Source of the DNA: Capillidium heterosporum
Lineage: Eukaryota; Entomophthoromycota; Entomophthoromycetes; Entomophthorales; Capillidiaceae
Assembly (NCBI GenBank): GCA_016630905.1
Contig: WBMQ01000001.1
Location: 3,162,001 to 3,226,000, forward strand
Reading direction: 5' to 3'
DNA length: 64,000 nt
Positions 12,158 through 24,163 of the stretch are shown here, piece by piece. The first letter of the stretch is position 1, and every line of letters begins with the position of its first letter. Both the position numbers and the translations under genes were made by a program. Below the pieces are notes generated by a model. The model had not been told where the DNA came from, did no database searches, and saw only the letters and a list, made by a program, of their open reading frames with translations.

Positions 12158-13453
12158 TTACAAACGGTTAGGATCGTTTGCGATATCGCTAATGAGCGAA
12201 AGGATGGCATCCTTAGTACCGAAGATAAGGCATACAAAGGCAATGAACAGAATAAGGATAATCCAAGGGTATTCAACGGTAGGTCTACCGCGGATTCCAA
12301 ACATCTTGAGGTGGCAGAAGATGGGTACGATGAAGATTAACATACACTCACTGACGGCACCTACCAATGACATAAGGGATCCAAAGTAAGGGACCAAGTT
12401 TCCGATCAGGACTAAAACAGCCACGATGAAGGTACGGAGAATAACACGGACGATCAATTCTTTGGAGCGACCCATGTGATCGACTGAGATAGAAAGCCAC
12501 CTTTCAATCTCTAAAGAGAAAGAACAAAGGAAGACAGGGGAGGCAGCCAAAACGTGGCAGGAGATAAAGATGATGGCAACCGAACGAGCAGGGACATGGG
12601 GTAGGTTGGCAAAAATGGGACTCTTGGTTCCTTCACCGTAGACGTAGTAGCAGACGGAGGCAATCAAAGTGTACAAAACAAAGGCAGTTCCGGTAGCGGC
12701 AGTCAGGACGTAGTTCCAGTGTTCAGGTCGGCGCATAGAACGGTAGACGTGGGGATAGACGACAGTACCACCGTAAGAGAAGGAAATGGTAGCAAGGGCA
12801 ATGGGGATACCAGTCCAATCAACTGGGACGTAGGTAACGGTACCGGGGTCGGGTAGGTTAAGGAGACCTAATGACACCGAGATGATAACGCAGATAACAG
12901 TGGCGATGGTACCAAAGGCAGAGATATAAGCGATCTCTTGGATTGTCTTCAAGAAGGCAAAGGGGATCCAAACAATTAAACCAGCAATACAGATCCAATA
13001 TCTAGTATCTAAACCGGTGCCGAACCCTTCGTTTATCAGCCCTCCAACGTTGGTACCAGCTAATACCATATACAAAGTTACACCACCACAGATGATGGAG
13101 TACTGGCAGAACTGAACGGCTAACCTACCGGGGATACCAAAGGCAGCGTATCCAACATCGGGGTAGGTTTCGATCTTGACTTTGGACTTGCGGTCATTCA
13201 TGACTTTGACCAAAAGATTACCGGTGTATATGGAAAAGACGGCGCCCAAGAAGATTAAAAGGACACCTAACCAACCACCTTGCTTCAAGGCGGCGGGCAG
13301 ACCCAGAGTACCAGAGCCAGCTAACGCATTGATCAAGTTGAAGTAGGCACCGAGGCTGGACCCGTTGCCAGGCTTGTTTTCGTTGATGACGGCTGGTATC
13401 TCGTCGACTTCGTTGTGTTTCAAGTCGAATTCTTGCTTTAAGTCTTTGCTCAT
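12158..13453 (-). CDS. amino acid transporter, AAAP (Avt-like) family
   Basis: Single-exon multispanning membrane protein, 431 residues, start ATG at 13451-13453. The N-terminal ~35 residues are acidic and cytosolic-looking. The first membrane segment carries the AAAP signature: FNLINALAGSGTLGLP followed by a Gly-rich turn and IYTGNLL. About ten to eleven hydrophobic segments follow, including YGGTVVYPHVYRSM and SFSLEIERW, which are typical of the family. In fungi such proteins move neutral amino acids across the vacuolar or plasma membrane with protons; substrate and membrane cannot be fixed from sequence. Codon use is richer in G/C at third positions than in its neighbours, suggesting high expression. 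Confidence 0.88.
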   Translation of the reverse strand: MSKDLKQEFDLKHNEVDEIPAVINENKPGNGSSLGAYFNLINALAGSGTLGLPAALKQGGWLGVLLIFLGAVFSIYTGNLLVKVMNDRKSKVKIETYPDVGYAAFGIPGRLAVQFCQYSIICGGVTLYMVLAGTNVGGLINEGFGTGLDTRYWICIAGLIVWIPFAFLKTIQEIAYISAFGTIATVICVIISVSLGLLNLPDPGTVTYVPVDWTGIPIALATISFSYGGTVVYPHVYRSMRRPEHWNYVLTAATGTAFVLYTLIASVCYYVYGEGTKSPIFANLPHVPARSVAIIFISCHVLAASPVFLCSFSLEIERWLSISVDHMGRSKELIVRVILRTFIVAVLVLIGNLVPYFGSLMSLVGAVSECMLIFIVPIFCHLKMFGIRGRPTVEYPWIILILFIAFVCLIFGTKDAILSLISDIANDPNRL

Positions 13454-16400
13454 TTCGTGAATTAGTGTTGTCTAGTTTAAAGTAAAAAGTTGATCACAAG
13501 TTCGTTAAACTTGCTATTAAAAGGGAGTTGGGTGGGATGACTTGACTTGACAAAATTGAAAGAGGTCGGATGTGTCGTTTATATACTGTTTTAAATTCGA
13601 CAGGTCGGCCTTTCCTTCTTATTCCTGAGGAACTTGGTCCACTACAAGTATGAGTCGAACGTAGACTTGACATATACCCCAGTTAAATTTACTAATCTTT
13701 ATAAACTATGGTGCCATAGTTAAGGAGGATGGGGTGCTTTACTAGTAACGATAATTTATGAATCCTCCTAAATTATAACTGTAAAGATAGTGGATTGCTG
13801 ATAGTAGATTAGAAATGCAGCAGCCAATGGTAGGCTTCTATTATACTTCAACCTTGGTAGATTTATTTTTAGTTCTGTTGGATCGGAATCCAAGCAAACT
13901 TTCAAGGTTTGCGATTTCTTTACCAAATTTCAAAGTTTACATTTCAAATGGTGCTTCGAAATTAAATGCTAATTTAGGTTTTACAATAATATGGGTGTTG
14001 CCATCCCAGCACTGCAAAGACAAGCACTATTGACCCGATTCGCTTAACCGATATCCCTACATAGACATATCTGATACATATTTCCGTCAAATATATATTG
14101 GAACGGTGCTTTTACATTCCAGGTATGCGATATTTGTATTGGCAAATTCTCAAAAGTTTTTGACAGTAGCGATACAACTATAAACTTTTAGGGAACTGTT
14201 ACCCGAGAAGGCGTGATTTTATGGACTTTGTACGAAATAGGAATAACCTAGCTCGATACTAAAACCAGAATTTGTTCTACTTGTTGGTATCGAAGGATAT
14301 CCACCTTAGGGATTTAAAATAAAAGGAATATCCATAGGTGTTCGAGACTTTATCTAGTTGGTTAAGGCTGCGAGCTTGCTCTTATGTTTATAAGGACACG
14401 TAGATAGGGAGGTTACGTTGGTCTAGTACTTTAAGAATTGAGGAGATAGTTACTCGATTTGACCGGAATTCGGCTCCAAATGGAATTTTGGATTGGAACC
14501 TGTAGGTGTTTTTTGGTGAACCCTTACTTTTAGCTAAGGTATAACTTTTTCTTATATAAGAATTCCCGATATACTTTGAGGGTATACAGTAGTTACTACT
14601 GCAAATACATTACTGTTTTATAAGTTAGCAAGTTCTCCAATTTATGATGGATGTCTAGCTCGTTCGCCGCTAAAAATTTTAGGATCGAAGTCTGGAAATT
14701 GGATTTGAGGGTTTTTACAATTCAGCTCCAGCAACCAAGGCCATTTGTTCTTCAACTTCAAACTCTACTTTTGAAAAAATTGCTATTTTTGGAGAATAAG
14801 CTCCTCAAAAACTTGAACTTTGAAGGCAGTACTACTGAATCATTTTTAATACTTTGCCTTGCTTTTTACATGCATATGTCAACGATAGTATATCTGCAAA
14901 TATTTCAAGGTATATAATATAAACATATATATTATTATAAAAATGTAAGGGTTGCAAAAACTGCCAAACATTACTAATTTAGATACTTATAGGCCTTACA
15001 ATAGAGAATTTATTTTTCCAAAGGACACTAAATGTTATAGACAAGGTACATTGATCTTGCTAGTTAGCGTTCAATAGATATGTAACTACAATTTGATTTT
15101 AGAGCTGTAATTAACTGCAGTGCTACTTACGTATAGAATGTCAACTAATCCCATATAGTTTAAATTACCGGTATATACTGATGAAGGCTTAGTAAATGAT
15201 ACAATGGACATAAAGTGCCTTGAAATATCTAGAAATAGCTTTGCATGTGCGTTTATTTAAAAATATAGCAAAGACAAGGAAGGTTTAATCAGTTTTTGGA
15301 TTGAAAAGTAATTATAATATGTTTGGACCTATCCTTTTATAAGTTTAGTGATTTTATAGATTAGAGTACCTACACGTTACATCGCAAAAATGTTTAACTC
15401 CTATTACCTTGCCTAACTGATCTGGCTTCAATACTCATACTACTGCAAAGTTCCTAATGGTTTATTCAACTCGGTTCAATTCACCTACTACATTCGACTA
15501 ATGAAAGCTAAAAGGTAGTTAATATCGAAAATCTATTAGATACGATTTAAATAGTCAACATATCATCTACTTTATACTGTCAATCCACCAAGCTTAAAAG
15601 ATAGTGAATGGTTTTATTACTTTAAATTAAAGTTGTGGTTTATACTTGTAAAGCTACTTCACTACTTAAAGCCTTTCAATTGTATCGTCACTACAGTTGA
15701 TTAACTGAATCCACTATATTCATCCTTACTTTACAAGTAGCTTGGAATTTCAGTAGGATCCTACTTTGATATACTACAATTCATGAATTTTAATATGTCG
15801 GTGATCGATCCTAACTTTTGTAGTAGCTATTGGTAAATTTGTTTCCAAAAGCTACCAATACTAATCTTAAATTATATCGAATTTCAAACTTTCAATGCAT
15901 TTGCCTTACTTTTAAAGAGTATATTAGCATGCATCCGTAGCGATCTATCGAAAAGCTAACTTATATAAATTAACATATTAAACAATTCAATAAGCTTGAG
16001 CTATAGAATGAGCTAAACTCAAGATAATTTAAACCTAGAGCAAAGTTTATTATATAACAAAGCCCATCTGCAGGTATAAGTCAATTATTTTATAGGATCT
16101 TGGTCCAAGTTCCTATCATAAATATATGAATATACAAGCAACAAAGGTAAGGTTTATAAAGATATAATATACTTTCAACGGTAGTTAGTCTTAACAAATT
16201 TAATGAATAGCATGGTCAAAAGAAAATATATGTTAACTCAACCAACATGACAAGTTTCTATGTGAAAGCGAAGCATTCATCCAGAACCAAGTGCCAATTA
16301 TAAATTGGGTAATTTGAGCGTGAATGATCATATGCTTGAACTTGAACGTAATTTTATACTTCAAAATGGCAAATATACAGTAGTTATTTATAGCGTTATA

Positions 16401-17555
16401 GACAAAAGTACTCTAGCCTACTATTACAGTGGTACAGATTTTCTTATAGTTTGTAAATGTATAAATTGATAGAATAGCACCATATGATGATAAGCTTGTA
16501 AATTGGTTGGTAGATTTGATACGTGATCAAGTTGGTTGTTTTAGTTTTATTACAACAGCATCCCCTTACCAAGCTCTACATTGAAGTACCTCGCCAATAG
16601 CTACTTTAACCTTTCCGAGTTTTTAGTGATCGATGAATCGAAACTAATAGTAATTCTCAAGAAACGCTTTCTGGAGAACTTGGTCCTGTTAGGTAGCTTG
16701 AACTTCTACTTACTGCAAATCTACTTGTACAAGTCCAACTTACCTATTACTATGCTACAGTTTAATTTTCACTTGATTGATGCTTTATAACTCTACGCCA
16801 GCTTACTTTTTGCGAAAGGTATTGAAAATAAAGATAGTGAGCTTGTATATGAAAGTATAAGCAGTACCGGATGTTTAGGGAATTGTCGACTCTATTTCTA
16901 AAATCAAACAAACTGATCAGTATCTAAAATTAATAAAAACGTAGCTCCTAACTTTAGATTCTATTTGAAGTTATTTAACAGCAGTAGTTTGATTGAGTTG
17001 AGAGAAAGCTAAAGGTTAAAGGAATAAGAATAATGTGAAAGAATCTATTAACTTTTTGATCTTTGAATACTATCAATAGCTTGGCCAAGTTCACATTGTC
17101 TTCGATGTATATTATCATCCGACTCGATAACAACAAAGGTTATAGTTATAAAACTTGAAAGGAAGGAGTTATAACTCAGAAATCCTAAGATTACTGCTCA
17201 ATATCTACGTGTTGTGCAACTATGCTAAGTTTCCCCAATTCACCTTCTAGACTTCCATTTTGATTTCTAACTAACATATTGCTAACACTCAATTCAAAAG
17301 TGCGATACAGCTCTTCAATAGAGTTTTTAAGAGCTATAAAAATACTAAAATTCCAAGCTACTGGTATATGTAAAAGTCATAGTACAGTTTATTTATTAGG
17401 GGATTGAGAGAGGATAATGGGTTTAAATTCAAGAAAATATTAAACTAGTATCTGAGCTATTTGGATTTGGAATTAAAAATTACTATCACTTTTGAGAAGG
17501 TGAACTCTTAAAATAAATCTTTATTAATAACTTCATATTTCAATACATATTTTAG
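13454..17555. other. gene-poor AT-rich region
   Basis: About 4.1 kb without a supportable gene. Six-frame reading gives only short frames (for example about 14651-14917 and 16581-16790 plus) that are Leu/Asn-rich, lack family motifs and are bounded by stops on all sides. The first part (13454-13700) is the transporter promoter. The rest may be decayed sequence; I see no tandem array or tRNA. Confidence 0.45.
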
Positions 17556-18116
17556 ATGCTAAGCAAAGGTGCTATTATCACCATGCTCGTCCAATTTATC
17601 TTCAAAGTCAAGCCTAATAACTTCTGCTTCAGTATCAATATCAATAAGGAGTTCGATCTAGAGGGTAAGGGTATTCAGTATAGGAATGATAGTAGTAATA
17701 GGATACAGTTTGTTACTAGCAATATTCTAAAGATCATCATTAAATATAAATGTTTTGTTGGTGAATTAAATCAAAGTATGATAACCAGATCGTCATCCTT
17801 AAGCTTCCAGGGCCATTCAAGGCAACGGTATCTAAAAGTCTAGCAGACTACAAGGTGATTAAATTTAGTTGGAATAGACAATTGGAATCGTTACTGTTCA
17901 AGAGCTATAAGCTTCCCAACAACTTCATGGCAAAATACTACAGCTGGAGTTTCAAGTTCAAATCGTACTCAACGTCCAAGTAGTGTTGATAGTGGAGGGT
18001 TTAGAATCAAAAAGTTCAAACTTAAGTGTTATTTAGGTAATGCCGTGCCTGCTGGTTTAATGCTAAAGAATGTAGGGTTTGAAATCGTTGGTAGAGTTTT
18101 TGAACAATCCAAATAA
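17556..18116 (+). pseudogene. broken coding relic, family unknown
   Basis: A run of coding-like sequence spread over three frames: an opening ATG at 17556, a second piece near 17815-17985 ending in TAG, and a third near 17990-18116 that ends in TAA and reads as alternating beta-type residues (for example FKLKCYLGN and GFEIVGRV). A poor intron (donor gttggt) could join the first two pieces, but no intron fits between the second and third. A decayed beta-sandwich protein is one reading; chance is another. Weak support. Confidence 0.25.
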
Positions 18117-18255
18117 ACTATATATTTTAACTATTAACTATTTTTGTACCAATATGTTGTATGATGGTTTTAGTTGTTTTGCTAACATCAGTTGAGCTGC
18201 TCTACAGACATATCAATCTGTCAACTTACTCACCCATCTAAGATATAGTTAGATT

Positions 18256-18540
18256 TTAAGCTAACGTATCCTGAATGTGAAGTTGAAGCGTATCTACCTT
18301 ACCAAAACCAACCAACTTTAATTCAACGCCTCCAGTTTAATTGTATAAATTGACATTATCGAACTCTTTACAGTTCAATTCAAACTTTAAACTATCAAGC
18401 TCATCTTTCCCATTAACACTAAATAAATATTGGTGCCCAGCTTGAATACCAAATTGAAAGCGCAGCTGATTAGCAAAGTTCAAAGTTCGGTAAGTAGAGT
18501 TGAAGTCCAAGATATTAAGACTTACAGGAATGGTAGCCAT
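18256..18540 (-). pseudogene. short coding relic with in-frame stop
   Basis: From an ATG at 18538-18540 the frame is open for 67 codons, meets a TAA, then continues in the same frame for about 26 more coding-like codons (including VELKLVGFGKVD) before a second TAA. The alternating hydrophobic/polar pattern is like that of the relic on the other strand just to the left. A disabled gene fragment is likely if it is a gene at all. Confidence 0.22.
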
Positions 18541-18752
18541 GACGAAAAAAGCAATGTATTGTTACTTTTTACAAGATACAGGAAGGTCTTAATGTTCCAA
18601 CTATTCAGTAAAGTGTAGTGTAAATTAAATATGGCACTTGTAGGATAGCTTTTTTATAATAAAACTTGACGTTTCATTTTAAAATTCTAATGCAAACCTT
18701 AATTTGCCAGTCATACTTTTTGCTATTTCAGATACTAAATGCTTTATTTATT

Positions 18753-18793
18753 GTATTTTTAGTCCAAATTGATAAAAATACCAGGTCAATATA
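18753..18793 (+). repeat. left terminal inverted repeat of the transposon
   Basis: About 33 of 41 positions match the reverse complement of 20201-20241, including the blocks GTATTTTTA, TAAAAATA and CAGGTCAATATA. The outermost TA is consistent with a TA target site. Confidence 0.75.
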
Positions 18794-18969
18794 ATGAATT
18801 AGCTAATGAAATTGGCCAAATTGGCAATTAAAGTTAAATTTTGACATTAAACAAACAAAGCTATATGAAAAATTCCAAGTATATATTACTTGAAAATAGC
18901 TATATAGAAGTGCATATAAACTAGTTAACTATACCAGAATAAAAGACATTACAGCTTATAAATGGTTAT

Positions 18970-19953
18970 TTAGCTATTAAAAGTGATATTTCTTTTCTTT
19001 AAACAATTGATGCAATACTTTACCCAACTTTTACAGCTCTTAGGCCTGATCGTATTCGATGCTTCTTTAATTAAATTGACAATAGGTTTTTTACTCTTTC
19101 GTGGGCTTCTAACAAAATTTTTAAGCTTACTAAATATTATTTCAATCGAGTTGAACATTGGAGAGTATGTTGATAAAAAGTGATAAGTATGGATTGGGTT
19201 ATTGGAAAGCTTTTTGAATATTTTGCTATAGTGGAATTTAGCATTATCCATAACTACAAACATTCCGCTTATTATACTTATAATCCAACTTTTCAATAAG
19301 CTCAACAAAAATATTTCCATATTTTTATCTATCACAAGCATATTTAGCATATCAACGCCTTTTGAGCTAATAGGAGTAATAATAGTGATATTTTTAAAAC
19401 ATTTAGTTTTAGTTAAAATATATGCTTTTTTTCTTTTCTTGGATTTTACTCTACCTGGGACTATGCAGGCGTGAAAACTAGATTCATCTACGAAAATGCA
19501 ATTATCTACACTGTTGGTTATGTTGAGTTTTACTAGATTCTTGGTCTATTTCAACCAGTGAAGCTTGCTTTAGAATTAAACGTAACTTATTGACATAGCT
19601 GCATATTGCAGATAGACTGATAGTTCTCCTATGGAAAATTGTCTGCAAATTCTGACGATAACCTATCTTTCAAGTCTTCTAAAGTTATAATACTTTTATC
19701 GTTGTCACTAGCATCCCATAAAAATTCACCATGAATCCTTAATCTTTACCCTTTATTTCTCTCTAAATTTATACCATGCTATTTGCTACTTGTCAAAATA
19801 ATATACTATAATCTTAATAGTTTGATTAGCTAGTCTATATTTTGAGCTAGTATTTCTAATACCTTTGAATTTTGATATGATTGTCAACTATCTGCTTTCT
19901 AAGTTCTCAGTTGTTTTAGTTCTAAGGCTACGAATTTTATGTATAGTAGCCAT
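18970..19953 (-). pseudogene. relic Tc1/mariner-IS630 (DDE_3) transposase
   Basis: Reading the minus strand from an ATG at 19951-19953, the N-terminal part resembles the helix-turn-helix of this superfamily but has TAG, TAG, TAA and TGA stops and at least two frame changes. The last third is still open (about 19470 to 18970) and shows the catalytic core: FVDESSFHACIVPGR for the first Asp, VVMDNAKFH for the second, and YSPMFNSIEIIFSKLK for the third acidic residue, the usual DD-E arrangement with a Tyr-Ser-Pro turn. The catalytic residues survive in the open part, but the gene cannot make a full protein. Confidence 0.82.
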
Positions 19954-20200
19954 TTAAATTGATATTCAAATTTAGAAATTTAAAATAAAGTGTAAAACTC
20001 GGAAAAATTCAAATTATCCTTACATATAATACTGTTATATAAGGTGCAAAGTATTGTAATTATCAATATATATGCTATTGGGTTCAAGTTGTCGTATATT
20101 TACGTATTCATTTTAATGTGAACAATATAAAGTTAACTCGGTCACAGCTTTTCACTTAATCAAAGTTGTCATTTTTACAGATTTGACCCAGTATTTTTGC

Positions 20201-20241
20201 TATATTGACCTGATATTTTTACCAGTTTAGTTTAAAAATAC
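20201..20241 (-). repeat. right terminal inverted repeat of the transposon
   Basis: Partner of the left repeat at 18753-18793, in inverted orientation. Ends in AAAAATA before CG, so the outer TA is retained. Confidence 0.75.
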
Positions 20242-21896
20242 GATACCAAACCCCAATAGTAGTTTTAAAGATGCTATATAAATGGTACTTTTGATCAGCA
20301 CAGTAATTTCGAAATAGAATAATAGATGTTCTTCAAATACACAAGCTATAACTCCATTTTCATATTCATATATAATAGAAATCGGTAGTAATATATATGA
20401 AGCAAAATAAGTTGGCTAAAATTACTTTGGTGATCATATAGGCTTCATAGTTCGGTTTAGTAGTTTTAGCTTGATGCTGTAAATTTAAATGCAGGCTAAA
20501 GCTATTTATATCAAGCTCAAATTGACAGCAACAAGCTATTTAAAATACAGCATGCATAATAGAATTGATGAAAATTAAAAAGTTCAGCATAGAATATAAA
20601 TAATCTATAACTAGAGCTGAATTCGTTGGCACAATTTCTATATTGATTGGGTAACTTTCAAAGCGCTACTTCGTTCGAAATTAATCAAATAAATTGCGTA
20701 TAATAGCTCATGAAAAACTTTGAAATATTCAACAGGAATCCATTTAATTTCGAACAGCTTAACAGTAGTATTGTAAATATCAAAACTATCAAGATGAGTA
20801 CTATATTGGATTTTATGAATGAATATATATTCTGTACAATAAACCGTCATATTTAATTATTTCTAATAGCATTCAAATAAACATATTTTTTGGTGGTGTT
20901 TATTTCCTTATAATTTAATAATATTGAAATGAAAGTTTATATATATTTATACAAACTATCCCATTCAATATGCTCAACCCTACACACAAAAGAAATGTTA
21001 GAGAAGATAAGTCTTTTCGTTAGCACTATCCCTTTATCAACTTAAGGCATTTAAAGCTGGCTAGTGGTGTAAGCCGAATTGATTTATCTGCACAGTTTTG
21101 GATTTGAATACATTCTTTGATGATTTGCGATTTTTGGTCAAATTAGTTTCGAAAAGTCTACATGGTTGGCAATACCCACATAGCGATAGGATGTGGGAGC
21201 CTAGCTTTTCAACACATTACTAACTTTAATTTGAAACTTACACTCATAAGCTTTTGGAATGAGGCTGGATATCTAGGATTGTCTTCACATACAGCTATGG
21301 TTCGTTGTAGGGAGGCGTATTGGGTTGGATTATACAAGAAATCTTATTTCCAAGGTCCCAATAAATGATGGTAGATATATATATGTAATCTACAGGAATT
21401 TAGACTACAATTCCCTTTCTATGGAAAGGAATTCCTTTAATGAGACACTATTATCATTAGCCTTCACTGTATTTTCAAAGAATTTGGCAATAGCAAAACT
21501 TTCAAATACGTTGCAAAGCCAAGAAAGCATCTTAGTTTTAATGCTACAATGAAAAAGCTTCATCCCACATTATAAAGAAATTTATATAAATTCAAACTTT
21601 AAATTTTGTATATACATCGAAAGCAAAGCATACATCTGAGCAAGAGTTGCCTGACCTCAACTTTTGCAACCTTTCCAAGCTTATCTTGCTAAATTTTATC
21701 CACAAGTCTAATCTCCTACTACCTTCTAGGATTCTAGCCAATAGAAGTCTGCAAAGTTATCAGATTTCGAACCTTAGGTTAGTCCACCTTAAATTTCAAA
21801 AAGTTTTGATTGCAAGTTTCAACTTCCTCGAAGAAAAGGTAAGTACCCTACTCAAAACTCATTTCGAACTTCAACTTATCATATCTAGTTAGTAGT
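20242..21896. other. gene-poor region upstream of IDH
   Basis: About 1.65 kb. Short frames at about 20638-20850 (minus) and 21647-21892 (plus) have no family likeness and no good splice partners. The last few hundred bases should contain the promoter of the isocitrate dehydrogenase gene. Confidence 0.45.
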
Positions 21897-23341
<1,445 letters not shown>

Positions 23342-24163
23342 TTTTCCTTGGACTTGCCCTATATTGGGTTAAGGTGGATCGTACCTTGAGTTAAAATTTT
23401 AAATACTTGGAACAGTTATGGCTTTTAGATTTGTTTAGTATAGTTTTATATAGGTTTCAATAGATGTGTGCTACAGGTCTTTATATATATAGTTACAATG
23501 GTAGAGTGATACTTTCAAGGATATTTTAATTAAATGATTAGAATGATATGGATATAATTTTAGCAACCTTATTACACTCCTATAAATCAAAAGTCTCAAA
23601 TTCTTTGGTTCAATTGACTATAACTTTGATGGTTTTTAGATAGTTTCGTAAGGCTGTACTAGTAGCTGTTGGCTAGTTTTCTATACAAAATTCTACCTAC
23701 ATGTAAAATTTTTCACCACACCAATAAAAATATAGCATGGCTAAAGTTATTCATTGCTTGAATAGTGACTATTAAAAATCGTAATGAGCAAATTTATGAA
23801 AATTATATGAATACATCCATTTTAATAAATTCACTGTTTAGTGCTTCTATTATGAATCCCATTCCAAATGTATTTGGCATGTGTATAAAGCTATTGTATA
23901 CTTTTGTATTTCTCGATCTAACAATATTTCATTAGTTTACACTTCCTTGATTTAATTAGTTTTCTGATTGATAGAAATCGCTGGTATAAACTTTGATTTG
24001 TTATACTGCCATTTAAACAAATCAACGATAGGTAGCTACATATTACACGTTACAAGGACTATTTATCATGGAATCGATGTAATTGGATAAGCAAAGTCAA
24101 ATTCAGATACCAATATAAAGCGACAAAACTTTACAAATACGTTTCCAAGCTTGTTCTCTTAAA
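23342..24163. other. intergenic (IDH 3' end / FANCI promoter)
   Basis: About 820 AT-rich bases without a supportable frame or RNA gene. Confidence 0.55.

Larger units (their letters stand above)
18753..20241 (-). mobile_element. degraded Tc1/mariner-IS630-like DNA transposon
   Basis: Element of about 1.49 kb bounded by imperfect terminal inverted repeats of about 41 bp (18753-18793 and 20201-20241), with TA at both outer ends as expected for Tc1/mariner insertion. It encloses a single relic transposase on the minus strand. The right end also holds an imperfect 20-bp subterminal direct repeat (about 20181-20200 and 20204-20223). The coding region is disabled, so the copy is not autonomous. 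Confidence 0.8.
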
